Positions 50,359 to 60,429 of a stretch of DNA of 64,000 nt are shown here, piece after piece. The notes under the pieces are model-generated. The model was not told the DNA's origin and ran no database searches. It saw nothing but the letters and a program-made list of their open reading frames with translations. Numbering within the stretch: the first letter of the stretch is position 1; each line of letters begins with the position of its first letter. Location of the stretch: positions 1 through 64,000 of the forward strand of contig DUEE01000026.1 in the NCBI GenBank assembly GCA_011170285.1, in the 5' to 3' direction. A program made the position numbers and the translations under genes. Source of the stretch: Dehalococcoidia bacterium (GTDB lineage Bacteria; Chloroflexota; Dehalococcoidia; Dehalococcoidales; W498).

Positions 50359-51741
50359 TTACTTCAATCCATAGGAATCCGGATTAAAGCCTGGCACTAA
50401 CTTCTTGTATTTTGGCATAGCCATATCTAAGAAGTTTCCTTCGTCCTCAGGAAGAGCCTCCATCTGTTTCATTGCATCCTCTAGGGCTTCTTTTTCAAAG
50501 GCGGTCAATTTAAACTTGGTGTCAGCCAGGATGATGCTACCTGCCTTCATGGCCCCGGCTCTGGCTCTGGTGTAGAATCCCTTAGATGTGTTCTTGACAA
50601 TTTCATTACCTATCGCCCAGGCATTATCGGGTACCAATATAAGGCTGTGCGAATCCCGATAGGCATCAGAGTTAACCAGGATGGTTTGCATCTCTTTAGC
50701 CAACCCCAAATCTATGGAGCAGTTAAACTGAGCGCAATCGTAACCGAGTATCTCAGCGAAAACCGAGGTGGTGGTGGCACCGAACATATCGTGATATTCC
50801 ACAGCCTCGTTGCTCCAGAGGTCACATACGGCAGCAATCAGGTTGCTGGCCAGGTCGGAGTGCCCACAAGCACTAGTCTTTCCCTCGGTGGTGATAGGAA
50901 CCCCCGTCATAGCTTTTACGATGGGGTCCTCATAGGCGCAGTCCTTGGTGGGTCCAGTAGCACCACACTCATAGGCTACCATAGTCCTTGCCGCCGAAAT
51001 GGCTCGGGCTAGAGCAGCATATACATGAGGTACATCCTTGGAGACCAAACCCCCTGCCATGAACATAGCTGTGTTTGCCTCTGAACAGTTAGTGTCCCCG
51101 CCGGGAATACAGTTATTCTTCTTGCAAATATCTACAATCTGGTTCCAACACCACTCCATGTCTATAGAGCCCAGATAACCTATGCCCATGAGAATACCTG
51201 CCATATCCTGGCGGATGAGGGCGTAGTCAAATACTTCCTTCCCGCCCATAGACTCGATGGAGACATGGTCGGAATACTTGGAACAAGCATCAAAGGATGC
51301 CATCATTTCATGGAGATAATCGGATGTCCGCATGTGGACGCTCTCTGGCCTGCGCAGGTCAGCTATAGTCGACGTATGAGCCGACTTCAGCCCGTATTTA
51401 GCCAGCATATCATCCATCTGCCTAGCTACCTGAGCAGCAATATCTCCACCCCAATCGGGAGTATGAGTCATCTGGTATACATGCTCATTCTCGACCACCA
51501 GAGTGGGATGTCCCACGACGACCATTCTTTCCAAGGCATCGAAGTTCATCCTTTCATACTCACGCATAAGCGTCTTCTTGGTCTTTTCGGAGCCCGGTCT
51601 GGGATGAGGTTTTACTGTAGGATGGACATAGCCTCCACCATACTTAATTCCCCTCTTGCTGGTAACCGGGAATTTAGCAGTTCCAAAAATCATCTCATCG
51701 CCGCTTTTAAATGCCATTTCAGTTCGTGGTTTTCTTGCCAT
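50359..51741 (-). CDS. mtaB: Methanol:corrinoid methyltransferase
   Basis: This 460-residue zinc enzyme moves the methyl group of methanol to the corrinoid of MtaC. The sequence follows MtaB throughout: an FGTAKFPVTSKRGIKYGGG start, MEWCWNQIVDICKKNNCIPGG, DTNCSEANTAMFMAGG with a zinc-ligand Cys, and YECGATGPTKDCAYEDPIV with another. The length matches the family (about 460). It is the second gene of the leftward operon. Very few Chloroflexota have been shown to use methanol, so substrate identity is inferred from homology. Confidence 0.9.
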   Translation of the reverse strand: MARKPRTEMAFKSGDEMIFGTAKFPVTSKRGIKYGGGYVHPTVKPHPRPGSEKTKKTLMREYERMNFDALERMVVVGHPTLVVENEHVYQMTHTPDWGGDIAAQVARQMDDMLAKYGLKSAHTSTIADLRRPESVHMRTSDYLHEMMASFDACSKYSDHVSIESMGGKEVFDYALIRQDMAGILMGIGYLGSIDMEWCWNQIVDICKKNNCIPGGDTNCSEANTAMFMAGGLVSKDVPHVYAALARAISAARTMVAYECGATGPTKDCAYEDPIVKAMTGVPITTEGKTSACGHSDLASNLIAAVCDLWSNEAVEYHDMFGATTTSVFAEILGYDCAQFNCSIDLGLAKEMQTILVNSDAYRDSHSLILVPDNAWAIGNEIVKNTSKGFYTRARAGAMKAGSIILADTKFKLTAFEKEALEDAMKQMEALPEDEGNFLDMAMPKYKKLVPGFNPDSYGLK

Positions 51742-52033
51742 TTTTTTCCTCCTTTTTAATAAATAGCTTGCTTCTATTTATCTTTTCGTTTAATCTTCTT
51801 GGGTATCACCTCCTTTCTTATTTAATTATAAGTCTGGGGAATAACAAACCAAGTATACTCTACCACACCTCACTTATTTTGCAAACTGTTATTACAAGCT
51901 CTGTCATCCTTCATACTCTTCTTTTCTGAATCTTACCTCTTCATACTCCTCTTCTCTCAACCTTACCTTCGTGTGGTAATACTGCTAAAGGCTAACGATC
52001 AATTAGTTCCGGCCAAGCCGGCTATGGTTCTAA

Positions 52034-53047
52034 TTAACTTGTATAACTTTTGGCAACTTCCACCATAGCTATAAGGTTTTCTGTGGGGGTACCGGGGGCT
52101 ACGGCGCAGCCTGGAGCCAATATCTGAATACCCGCCTCTACCTGCTCTCTACAAGCCGCCTTTACTTCATCCGGGGTTTTCATAAATAATACTTTAGCCG
52201 CGTCTGCCCCACCCATAAAGATAGGCTTCGGTCCAACTATTTCCCTGGCTAGCTTTAGATCAGTGGCAGGTTCTAAACTCAAGATATCGGGGCCGCTCTT
52301 CCCCTCCCACTCTATGATGGAGCCGACATCACCACAAATATGGAGTATCGTGGGCACATTTATCTCCTCAAATTGCTTGGCTTGAAATTGATATACCAAG
52401 TCATGGTAACTCTTGGGCATTATAATGTCGGGAGAAGCCGTCATATCCTCATTGGCGATGATATCGGCACCGGCATCAATAAGGGCGTGGGCTAACGCGG
52501 TTCCTGCCTTTTCCGATATTTCCAGAAAGGGGAGGAGCTTATCCGGCGCCTTAAGGGAGGCTTTCAGTGTTTTTGTCACCCCTAACAGATAAGCGGCAAT
52601 GGAAAAGGGTCCGATAATTCCAGCCTCAATGAGTACCTCATCGCCCAGTTCCTTCTTCATGATTGTAATTGCCTTGAGTAGTTCCGGTATTCTTGCCCGT
52701 GACAGATAGTCGGCGGGAAGCTCCTTCGGTGGGATATCATCTATTGTATACACGGGTGGCTCTGCCGCACCAGGGATACCCTTTTCGCCGCCAGACTTTA
52801 CCTTAGCCCCAAGAGCCTCAGCCTCAGTCATCTGGTCAAAGGGGGCCCTTACCACATCAAAGCCGAGAATGGTATAGGCAGCCATAGCCTGTTTAGCCAT
52901 GGGTTCTGCCTGGTCGTGCCCTTCCGGCCAGTAGGCGCCCACCTTTTCCATTTGGTCGTAAGTTACAGTTGAGTTGGCAGTAAAGCAGGGCATACGGTCC
53001 GGTTTTTGATGGTTCAGTACCGCCAGTACGCGTTCCTTAGAGTTCAT
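52034..53047 (-). CDS. mtaA: Methylcobamide methyltransferase (MtaA/CmuA type, UroD fold)
   Basis: This 337-residue protein of the uroporphyrinogen decarboxylase fold has the HIC zinc motif (PTILHICGDVGSI) and a later Cys in LAPGCAVAPGTPTENL, the ligands used to activate a thiol or other methyl acceptor. It is the first gene of the operon and has a strong promoter 34 bp of leader upstream. In methanogens the acceptor is coenzyme M. In a bacterium of this group tetrahydrofolate or another acceptor is possible, so the acceptor is open. Confidence 0.88.
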   Translation of the reverse strand: MNSKERVLAVLNHQKPDRMPCFTANSTVTYDQMEKVGAYWPEGHDQAEPMAKQAMAAYTILGFDVVRAPFDQMTEAEALGAKVKSGGEKGIPGAAEPPVYTIDDIPPKELPADYLSRARIPELLKAITIMKKELGDEVLIEAGIIGPFSIAAYLLGVTKTLKASLKAPDKLLPFLEISEKAGTALAHALIDAGADIIANEDMTASPDIIMPKSYHDLVYQFQAKQFEEINVPTILHICGDVGSIIEWEGKSGPDILSLEPATDLKLAREIVGPKPIFMGGADAAKVLFMKTPDEVKAACREQVEAGIQILAPGCAVAPGTPTENLIAMVEVAKSYTS

Positions 53048-53087
53048 ACTAGTCCTCCTTTCTTTATATTAATAATAATGATTATAA

Positions 53088-53116
53088 ATTATAGTGTCTA
53101 ATTAGGTGTATGTCAA
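53088..53116 (-). promoter_or_regulatory. Perfect consensus promoter of the mtaA operon
   Basis: On the minus strand TTGACA (53116-53111), exactly 17 bp and TATAAT (53093-53088) match the sigma70 consensus at all twelve positions. The expected start point is near 53081, giving a leader of about 34 nt with no riboswitch. The left end of the IS256 element is 16 bp upstream. Confidence 0.8.
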
Positions 53117-53132
53117 GTATGCGAATTTTATC

Positions 53133-54421
53133 GGTAGTGTAACGTATTGTGTGTAAAAAGAGAGGGGCGTATCCTTTCAATTAGAGCAAAAACTAAAAGA
53201 AAGGAGGGAAACGCCCCATAGTCATGGTAAAAGACCTGACCCAACTAACCATAAAGGATTATTGGAAAGAGGTCAAGGAAGAGGATGATTGGTGGGGAGA
53301 CTTGAAACAAGAAGTGGTGAGAGCGCTGAAAGGATTTCTTGAAACTACTATGGAAGTGGATATAGTAGAACAACTTCAGGCAGGTAAGTACTGGCGCACC
53401 GAGTTGCGTCGTGGCTACCGAAATGGTTACCGATGTCGGAGTCTGCTCACCGAGTTCGGTCTAGTAGAGTGCCTAAAAATACCTCGTGACCGGGATGGGT
53501 ATTATCAACCGGCAGTGCTTGCCCGCTATCAGCGCCGCCAGCGAGAGGTAAACCATTTGGTGAGAGAATCATTCCTGGCAGGTGTTAGCACCCGCCGGGT
53601 GAGGGAAGTGCTTGCTCCGATACTGGGGGAGACATTAAGTCCTCAGACGGTATCTCGAATTGCCTCAAGTCTTGATAATGAGGTACGCCGATACCATAGC
53701 CGGTTAATCGGTGATGGATATTGCTACCTCTTTCTAGATGGTATCACATTGAAGGTCAAGACAGTGACAGGAGCGAAGAAACGCCTGGTACTCTGTGCCT
53801 ATGGCATTACCCCAGAGGGGAAACGGGAACTACTAAGCTTCTGCCAAGCTACCGCGGAGAGTGAGGCACAATGGGAAGCTTTCCTCCAAAACCTATACCG
53901 AAGAGGATTGGAGGGTAATAATTTGAGCCTGATAGTGACCGATGGTTGTCCCGGTCTCCACCGGGCACTGGATATGGTCTACCCATACGCAAAGCGCCAG
54001 CGATGCTGGGCACACAAGTTACGGAATGTTGCCAGTAAACTGCCAAGAAGGATTCAGGAAAGCTGCCTGAAAGGGGCAAAAAGTATATACCAGGCACAGA
54101 CCAGGCAGGAAGCGAAAAAACGCTTCTTTGAATGGGCGGGATCCTGGCGAACCATAGCACCAAGAGCAGTAAGCTGTCTTGAAGATGATATTGACGAGCT
54201 CTTGAATTTCCTGGCTTGTCCCGAGCAGCACTGGAAGAAAGTTCGGACTACCAATGTCATAGAACGAGCCTTCCGTGAAGTGCGCCGCCGTACCAGACCA
54301 ATGAGTTCTTTTAATAATTCAGCAAGCGTAGACCGTATTATCTATGGAGTTATTAGTCACTTGAATAAAAACTGGAAGGAGAAACCCCTTAAAGAATTTA
54401 CACACAACAATTGACATTACC
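53133..54421 (+). mobile_element. IS256-family insertion sequence, intact
   Basis: Imperfect 25-bp terminal inverted repeats lie at 53133-53157 and 54397-54421 (about 20 of 25 matched). They are flanked by a perfect 9-bp target duplication AATTTTATC at 53124-53132 and 54422-54430. The single transposase gene fills the element. The perfect duplication and intact gene suggest recent insertion. Confidence 0.92.
53224..54414 (+). CDS. IS256-family (mutator) transposase
   Basis: This 396-residue DDE transposase has the first catalytic Asp in YLFLDGITLKVK, the second in LIVTDGCPGLHRAL, and the Glu in VRTTNVIERAFREVRRRTRPM, the strongly conserved C-terminal IS256 block. It is preceded by AAGGAGGG. 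No frameshift or internal stop is present, so it should be active. Confidence 0.95.
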   Translation: MVKDLTQLTIKDYWKEVKEEDDWWGDLKQEVVRALKGFLETTMEVDIVEQLQAGKYWRTELRRGYRNGYRCRSLLTEFGLVECLKIPRDRDGYYQPAVLARYQRRQREVNHLVRESFLAGVSTRRVREVLAPILGETLSPQTVSRIASSLDNEVRRYHSRLIGDGYCYLFLDGITLKVKTVTGAKKRLVLCAYGITPEGKRELLSFCQATAESEAQWEAFLQNLYRRGLEGNNLSLIVTDGCPGLHRALDMVYPYAKRQRCWAHKLRNVASKLPRRIQESCLKGAKSIYQAQTRQEAKKRFFEWAGSWRTIAPRAVSCLEDDIDELLNFLACPEQHWKKVRTTNVIERAFREVRRRTRPMSSFNNSASVDRIIYGVISHLNKNWKEKPLKEFTHNN

Positions 54422-54621
54422 AATTTTATCATCAAAAATGTAACCGAACTGAAAGATTGGCGACAAGGATATTTCGCTTTGTCGTACAGATGATATTGTC
54501 CGCTGTGATACTTGGTTAAGCAGTAGCATTACTCCCGGGCAGGAAAGTTGCCGACCTGTGTAACATCTTTGGCATAGCATAGGGGAATAGAGCCAGGCTA
54601 GAAAGACCAACCTGCTTAATT

Positions 54622-56454
54622 CTAGGTGGTTAAGGGGATTGATGCGGTTTCAGGGGAAGTTTCCGCAACCGGTTCGTTAAATAGTGCCTCCAGGCTTTCA
54701 CCCTCTATGGTCTCCAAGGCGTGAAGTTTCTCCGCAATCTGGATTAACTTTGGCTTATTCTCAGTTAGAATCTTTTGAGCTGTTTCGTAAGCTTGCTGAA
54801 TAATGTCATGAACCTCTTCATCAATCTGTTCGGCTACCTTATCACTGTAGTCCCGCTGCTCAGATATTTCACGACCGAGGAAAACTAGCTCTTCCTTGTG
54901 CCCAAAGGTCCTTGGTCCTAGCTTGGCACTCATTCCATAGTCAGTTACCATCTTACGAGCTAGTTTAGTAGCTTGCTCAATATCATTTTGAGCCCCGGTG
55001 GTGACTTCATTGAAGATTATTTTCTCAGCAGTGTGCCCACCCATTAATGTAGCTAATATGTCCTCAAATTGAGAGCGGGTTAGCAGATATCGGTCTTCTA
55101 TAGGCAATTGCCTGGTGTGACCGAGCGTCATCCCTCGAGCCACTATGGAAATCTTATGTACCGGGTCAGCATTAGGCAACATTCTGGCGACAAGGGCATG
55201 ACCTGTTTCATGATAGGCAGTAATTTCTTTTTCCCTAGGACTTATTCTTCGGCTCTTTCTCTCGGGACCGGCTATTACTCGGTCTATAGACTCCTCAAGC
55301 TCTTGCATCTCAATAGCTTTCTTGCCCCGTCTGGCAGACAGAATAGCTGCCTCATTGACCAGGTTGGCTAGGTCAGCACCACTAAACCCGGCTGTCCCTT
55401 TAGCTAGAACCTCCAAATCAACTGTTTCATCTAGTGGCTTGCCATTGGCGTGAACTTTCAAAATGGCGCTTCGACCGGTAATATCCGGTTGGTCCAGGAT
55501 TACTCTTCGGTCAAAGCGCCCGGGTCGAAGCAAAGCTGGGTCAAGTATGTCAGGTCGATTGGTAGCGGCAAGAACTATTACGCTAGTGTTAGTGTCAAAG
55601 CCATCCATCTCTACCAGAATTTGGTTTAGTGTCTGTTCCCTCTCATCGTGGCTACCACCTAGCCCAGCGCCCCGATGACGACCGACAGCATCAATTTCAT
55701 CAATAAAGATAATACAGGGGGTATTGCGTCTAGCTTGGTCAAAGAGGTCACGCACTCTGGAAGCCCCAACACCAACAAACATCTCCACAAATTCACTACC
55801 GCTAATAGAAAAGAAAGGCACCCCGGCTTCACCGGCTGTTGCTCGAGCCAGTAGGGTCTTCCCCGTGCCTGGCGGACCTATTAGTAGCATACCCTTCGGA
55901 ATGCGTGCCCCCAGACTCTGAAACTTCTCACGCGACTTGAGGAAATCTACTACTTCATACACCTCTTCCTTGGCTTCTTCAACCCCAGCTACATCATTAA
56001 AAGTTACTGTTGGGGTATTAGCCGGAAACAAGCGGGCTCGGCTACGACCAAAACTCATAGCCTGGCTGTTAGCTCCCTGTGCCCTGCGGAATAGGAAGAA
56101 CAATAAAGCACCAAGGAGCAGAAGGGGGAGGAAGCTAATCAGTAATCCACTCCACTCAAATCCTGATGGTTTTATATTAATAATATCAGAAGTGAAACCA
56201 AGTTCCTGAAGCTCAACTAAAGTCAGATTACCGACAACAGTCTTTAGTTCAGTGCCCTCGGTAGTAGTAATAAGTAGCGTATCACCATCTACTATAATCT
56301 GCTCTATCTCATTGTTTTGTGCCATAGCTATAGCTTCACCAGGACTGATTTCGGTCGGTTTTGCCGACATGGGGAAAAGGAAAAGGAAAAAAACCACGGC
56401 GGCAATTATAATAGCGACATATATAAAGCTGCTACGCCTCCAACTTGACTTCAT
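54622..56454 (-). CDS. ftsH: ATP-dependent zinc metalloprotease FtsH
   Basis: This 610-residue membrane protease degrades unassembled or damaged membrane and cytosolic proteins. Two N-terminal membrane helices ([18 protein letters not shown], then [19 protein letters not shown]) enclose a small extracytoplasmic domain. The AAA module has [13 protein letters not shown] and [11 protein letters not shown]. The zinc site is HETGHALVA near residue 416. The C-terminal tail is about 50 residues. It is divergent from rsfS; about 290 bp with no gene lie between them. Confidence 0.96.
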   Translation of the reverse strand: MKSSWRRSSFIYVAIIIAAVVFFLFLFPMSAKPTEISPGEAIAMAQNNEIEQIIVDGDTLLITTTEGTELKTVVGNLTLVELQELGFTSDIINIKPSGFEWSGLLISFLPLLLLGALLFFLFRRAQGANSQAMSFGRSRARLFPANTPTVTFNDVAGVEEAKEEVYEVVDFLKSREKFQSLGARIPKGMLLIGPPGTGKTLLARATAGEAGVPFFSISGSEFVEMFVGVGASRVRDLFDQARRNTPCIIFIDEIDAVGRHRGAGLGGSHDEREQTLNQILVEMDGFDTNTSVIVLAATNRPDILDPALLRPGRFDRRVILDQPDITGRSAILKVHANGKPLDETVDLEVLAKGTAGFSGADLANLVNEAAILSARRGKKAIEMQELEESIDRVIAGPERKSRRISPREKEITAYHETGHALVARMLPNADPVHKISIVARGMTLGHTRQLPIEDRYLLTRSQFEDILATLMGGHTAEKIIFNEVTTGAQNDIEQATKLARKMVTDYGMSAKLGPRTFGHKEELVFLGREISEQRDYSDKVAEQIDEEVHDIIQQAYETAQKILTENKPKLIQIAEKLHALETIEGESLEALFNEPVAETSPETASIPLTT

Positions 56455-56743
56455 CTCTTACCTCAAACAGTAATCATTCCTTAATTACTAAGTCTTACTA
56501 TATATTATACCAGAAATCACAGCAAGTGGTAAAACAGAAACTTAATAGTAGTCTGTTTTCACTGCTATGGCAAATTCCATCTACATGCAACCCGCCATTT
56601 ATTTCTTTCCACCAGCCTTTTTAAGAGACTTGTTATATAAGTAGAGCACAGTGTTTAGTGATAGCAGTTATATTAAGATTTGGTACTTCTGTGATTGTGA
56701 TATGATATAATGTAAACTAAGTAGTTCTACAAGGGGGTATTTT

Positions 56744-57088
56744 CTGGAAGCGATAGAAGTGGCACGCAAGGTAGTAGAAGTTGCTAGCGCTAAGCAGGCA
56801 ACGGATATTGTGCTACTGGATACCCGAGAGGTATGCAACTTTGCTGATTACTTTGTGATATGTAGCGGTGATAGTGATAGGCAAATTAAGGCTGTTTATG
56901 ATGAAATTGAGCACTTACTAAAGAAAGATGGTATTTTGCCTCATCATCATGAGAGAACGGTAGATTCAGGATGGCTCCTTCTTGATTTTAGTGATGTTAT
57001 TGTCCACATCTTTGCTCCGATTGAGCGGGAATACTACCAGTTGGATAAGCTGTGGAGTCAAGCAAGCACGTTGGTCAGGATTCAGTAG
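56744..57088 (+). CDS. rsfS: Ribosomal silencing factor
   Basis: RsfS binds ribosomal protein uL14 and blocks subunit joining in starvation. The sequence reads EAIEVARKVVEVASAKQATD, then DIVLLDTREVCNFADYFVIC and WLLLDFSDVIVHIF, the normal family pattern. The first five residues of the family are present only if translation begins at the CTG at 56744, which is placed five bases after AAGGGGGT. The first standard start, GTG at 56759, would be too far from the ribosome site. I therefore prefer CTG. Confidence 0.9.
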   Translation: MEAIEVARKVVEVASAKQATDIVLLDTREVCNFADYFVICSGDSDRQIKAVYDEIEHLLKKDGILPHHHERTVDSGWLLLDFSDVIVHIFAPIEREYYQLDKLWSQASTLVRIQ

Positions 57089-57501
57089 CTAAAAATTTCA
57101 TCCTCGGAAAAGAATATTTTTATTTCCTCCCCAGCAGTCTCTACCGAATCAGAGCCATGAATAGTGTTGCGTCCTATATCCAGACCGAAATCGCCCCTAA
57201 TAGTTCCGGCTTTAGCCTTGGCTGGGTCAGTCAGTCCCATCATCCCTCTGATTACCTCTACCGCCCTTTCCCCCTCAAAGATAATGGCAATTATCGGCGC
57301 CGAGGTAATGTAATCAACTAATCCTTCAAAGAAAGGCTTATCTCTGTGAATAGCGTAGTGCCTTCTAGCGACAGCTTTGTCCAGGTGAAGCATCTTGAGT
57401 GCCACCAATTTAAGCCCCTGGCTTTCTAATCGAGTAATAATAGTACCAGCTAATCCTCTCTGTATGGCATCAGACTTAATAAGAACTAATGATCTCTCCA
57501 T
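57082..57501 (-). CDS. ndk: Nucleoside diphosphate kinase
   Basis: This 139-residue enzyme moves phosphate between NTPs and NDPs. It has SLVLIKSDAIQRGLAG and the catalytic His in NTIHGSDSVE. Arg and Lys contacts are present and the length is typical. Its stop overlaps the 3' end of rsfS by 7 bp in convergent orientation. GGAG precedes the ATG. Confidence 0.95.
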   Translation of the reverse strand: MERSLVLIKSDAIQRGLAGTIITRLESQGLKLVALKMLHLDKAVARRHYAIHRDKPFFEGLVDYITSAPIIAIIFEGERAVEVIRGMMGLTDPAKAKAGTIRGDFGLDIGRNTIHGSDSVETAGEEIKIFFSEDEIFSY

Positions 57502-57677
57502 TTAAAACTCCTTCTGCCATATTATATTAACTCCGCCTCCTTATTGAAAGACTGATTATCAACCATACCTCCGCCTAGGGCGGAATCTGTCGACCCCTTA
57601 GTCCCCGTCTCCGAGTCGAGCCAAGGACTACTCAAGGCAAGTCTGCGACCTCTCCTTCAGCCGTGGTGTGCGTAGGG

Positions 57678-57850
57678 TTAAACTCTCACAGTTTCCTCAG
57701 AAACGCTATGTGTGGACATAGAAACAATATAATACATGTTGACTTTAAAATCACTCACCTCAATCTTCTCCACAAAGGATTTGAGGAAGCTCCTTGGCTC
57801 ACTTATGGAAGACTTCGCCAACAAGTTTCTAAGGTTACCGTCATAGTCCC
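57678..57850 (-). pseudogene. C-terminal remnant of a large serine recombinase
   Basis: On the minus strand about 55 codons read LRNLLAKSSISEPRSFLKSF, then VEKIEVSDFKVNMYYIVSM and a stop. The motif FLKSFVxxIEV...VxxxY is the end of the zinc-containing recombinase domain of large serine integrases. No catalytic part is present in the remaining sequence. The rest of 57502-58051 holds nothing else I can support. Confidence 0.45.
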
Positions 57851-58051
57851 GAACTATCCTGTCTCCGGAGCATTGTATGGTTTACCCAGTCTGCTATCGA
57901 CTTGGGCAATCTGACCTTAAAGAAACTCTAGCCTCGCCCCCAATAGCTTCTTGGTCCGTAAAAACAGAAGTGGGACAGCTCAAGACTCCTTGAACATATT
58001 GAAAGTCGTAATCCGTATTTGTCAGCTTCCTGGTCGTTACTATCTTACTCA

Positions 58052-60406
58052 TTAGTCGACTTGTGATACTCTCTCGCGGTATGCCTTCATTATGTCGTGG
58101 CGGCGCAATATCCCTATCAAGCGCGTTCTATCATGCCGTTCCACAACGGGGATACGCCCGTAATCTTTGTCAGTCGCTCGTAACATCTCATATAAAGTCT
58201 GGTTGGGATAAGTCACGAAAAGTTCCTTAGTAGCGATATCGCCTACCTTAAGGTTAGTCTTCCCACTTCGCACAGCACTCGCCAGGTCGGCTACTGTAAC
58301 ACACCCAAATAGACGCCCCTCCTCGTCTAGAACCGGGAAGCCATGATGACCTGTATCACGTAATCGTTCTCTTAATTCCTCCAGAGATATAGTGGAAGAG
58401 ACTGTAGGGAAATCGGGGGTCATTACCTCTCTAACCGTGATTGCTTTCATAATATCCTCCCCGACTTCTTCCCGATAAATGTCCAATAACTGCTCTTTTG
58501 GAAAATCAATCTGCTCGATAAAATATTCATTGAAATCGAGCCGGGAGGAAAGCTCAACATGTTCAATAAAATGGCCAAGCTCACCAGCCATCTGCCAGTA
58601 ACGCTTGGATAAAAGAACCATGGAAGCCCCGGTACTGGCAGCATTACCTAAGGAGGATATAATCCGCCGATTAACATTGGGAATAAGTCCGATGCGCACA
58701 GCGCAATTGGGATTAACATAATTTCCAAGTGCCCCTGCTAGATACACATGCCCAATGTCCTCGGTCCCGATACCCATTTCGTCCATTAGAGTTTTTACAC
58801 CGGCTGCTATAGCCCCCTTGGCGAGTTGAAGCTCGCGAACATCTTTTTGGGTAAGATAGATTGGTTTACCATTGTAGCTTTCCTCTGCGGAAGCGATGAG
58901 GAAGTTATTGACTGCCAACCCATCGCCAATTACTCTTGACTTCAGATTCTTTGCTGCTTCTACTTGAGGGGGACAAATTAGGCCTTCGTAATCGATGATG
59001 CCCAACTCCAAGAGCACGGCAACCAGTTCTACTAATCCGCTTCCGCAAATACCCTTGGGCTTTATATTACCAATTACCTGATAATGAAGGTCGCCTTCTT
59101 CGAAACTGACGGCTTCGATGGCTCCAGCAGCAGCAATCATCCCGTAAGAGATCCTTGCGCCTTCCAAGGCAGGACCGGCAGCGGCAGAGCAGGTCATGAT
59201 TCTTTTCTGATTACCAATAAAGATTTCTCCATTGGTGCCGAGGTCCAATGCTAGAATTAATTCATCTTCTTGCTCCGCGGCACCTGAAGCCAGTATGACA
59301 CTCAGCAAGTCCCCGCCAATATACCCAGATTTTACTGGCATAATGTAAAAAAGTGCCTCGGGATTCAATCGGAGACCAACATCTGATGCCCTCACAATTA
59401 GACCATCGGTTAAAACAGGCGCAAAGGGTGCCTCGGCAATTCCCGATGGATCCAGCTTCAGCAAGAGGTGTTGCATAGTGGTATTCCCCGCAGCAACGGT
59501 AACAAAGACATCGTCTGGGTGAAGCCCCACTGTTCTTAGAAGACGGTCAGTTATATGATTCAAGTCATCGATGATAATTTGGTACAGATTCTCCAAACCA
59601 TTAGGATGTTCTTTGACATATTGATGACGAGCGATAACATCCGTGCCATACTTACTCTGATTGTTGAGACAAGAAACAACGGCAACCTCTGTCCCATTCA
59701 ACAAATTGAAAAGCTTGCCTACCAGAGTGGTAGTGCCGAGGTCAAAAACCAGTCCATAGAGTGAGTGTATTTCCTCCAGTTTCTGCCAGGTCATCAGGCG
59801 ATTCTCATGAAGCACTGCCGCTCCACGGAATTGGGCTTCCTTTAACATATGGGGTAAGGCACGAAGACAGTGAAGCGAGGCTTTCAAGTCCACATATTCG
59901 GGCCCCAACGCTATTTTGACCCGGTCTAAATCGGAAATCCCTTCATCCTCAGGAATTGAGGATAAGGTGACAACCCGCTGACCAAGAAGGGGATTAATAT
60001 GAAAATGGGGGGTATAGCCAGTTTTGAGGATTTGAGAAAACTCTATCTCAGACTCAGGTTCCGTGAGGTAGACCACTAAATCCTTACCCACTGTGGTGCG
60101 GCAGGCAAGACGAAAACCTTGTTCTATCTCCTCATCGTCAAGGAATTCCCTTTCTTCATTGGATAGGGGACCTATTGAAGAGAGCATCTTGACCTTGCAT
60201 TTACCACATTTACCCAGTCCCCCACACTCCCCCAGCTTTATACCTGCCTTTCGCAGAGATTCCCAAACGGCGTCACCCTGACGAACCTTCAGCCAGAGGT
60301 CGTCAGGCAGAACATTCAACGAGAAGTATTTCTTTTTCTGTTTTTCTAATGGAATAAAGCCAATAGGGCTTTTTTCCTTAAATTTGTGGTTCTCCGTCTT
60401 CTCCAT
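58052..60406 (-). CDS. Corrinoid reductive activator (2Fe-2S, ASKHA) fused to CBS pair
   Basis: This protein of about 784 residues starts at the ATG at 60406 with GGGAG upstream. The N-terminal 2Fe-2S ferredoxin domain has LGECGGLGKCGKCKVKM and a later Cys in FRLACRTTV. The ASKHA ATPase (DUF4445) spans about residues 200-620 with LVFDLGTTTLVGKLF, LALDLGTNGEIFIGNQ and HVYLAGALGNYVNPN. The last 125 residues are two CBS motifs (VREVMTPDFPTVSSTISLEE, then VGDIATKELFVTYPNQTL). The first parts reduce corrinoid for the MttB system. A CBS pair is not usual here and may sense adenine nucleotides. It is the last gene of the mttB operon. Confidence 0.88.
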   Translation of the reverse strand: MEKTENHKFKEKSPIGFIPLEKQKKKYFSLNVLPDDLWLKVRQGDAVWESLRKAGIKLGECGGLGKCGKCKVKMLSSIGPLSNEEREFLDDEEIEQGFRLACRTTVGKDLVVYLTEPESEIEFSQILKTGYTPHFHINPLLGQRVVTLSSIPEDEGISDLDRVKIALGPEYVDLKASLHCLRALPHMLKEAQFRGAAVLHENRLMTWQKLEEIHSLYGLVFDLGTTTLVGKLFNLLNGTEVAVVSCLNNQSKYGTDVIARHQYVKEHPNGLENLYQIIIDDLNHITDRLLRTVGLHPDDVFVTVAAGNTTMQHLLLKLDPSGIAEAPFAPVLTDGLIVRASDVGLRLNPEALFYIMPVKSGYIGGDLLSVILASGAAEQEDELILALDLGTNGEIFIGNQKRIMTCSAAAGPALEGARISYGMIAAAGAIEAVSFEEGDLHYQVIGNIKPKGICGSGLVELVAVLLELGIIDYEGLICPPQVEAAKNLKSRVIGDGLAVNNFLIASAEESYNGKPIYLTQKDVRELQLAKGAIAAGVKTLMDEMGIGTEDIGHVYLAGALGNYVNPNCAVRIGLIPNVNRRIISSLGNAASTGASMVLLSKRYWQMAGELGHFIEHVELSSRLDFNEYFIEQIDFPKEQLLDIYREEVGEDIMKAITVREVMTPDFPTVSSTISLEELRERLRDTGHHGFPVLDEEGRLFGCVTVADLASAVRSGKTNLKVGDIATKELFVTYPNQTLYEMLRATDKDYGRIPVVERHDRTRLIGILRRHDIMKAYRERVSQVD

Positions 60407-60429
60407 CTTCACTACTCCCAACGTAGAAG

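Noticed and set aside
52000..52033. Terminator after mtaA
   Set aside because: The GCCGGC-rich stem is interrupted and no U-run follows on the minus strand. mtaB follows in the same direction, so read-through is expected.
53048..53087. Cobalamin or other riboswitch in front of mtaA
   Set aside because: The leader from the consensus promoter is only about 34 nt, too short for a riboswitch.
57663..57914. 83-codon plus-strand frame
   Set aside because: It is antisense to the serine-recombinase remnant and has no coding features.
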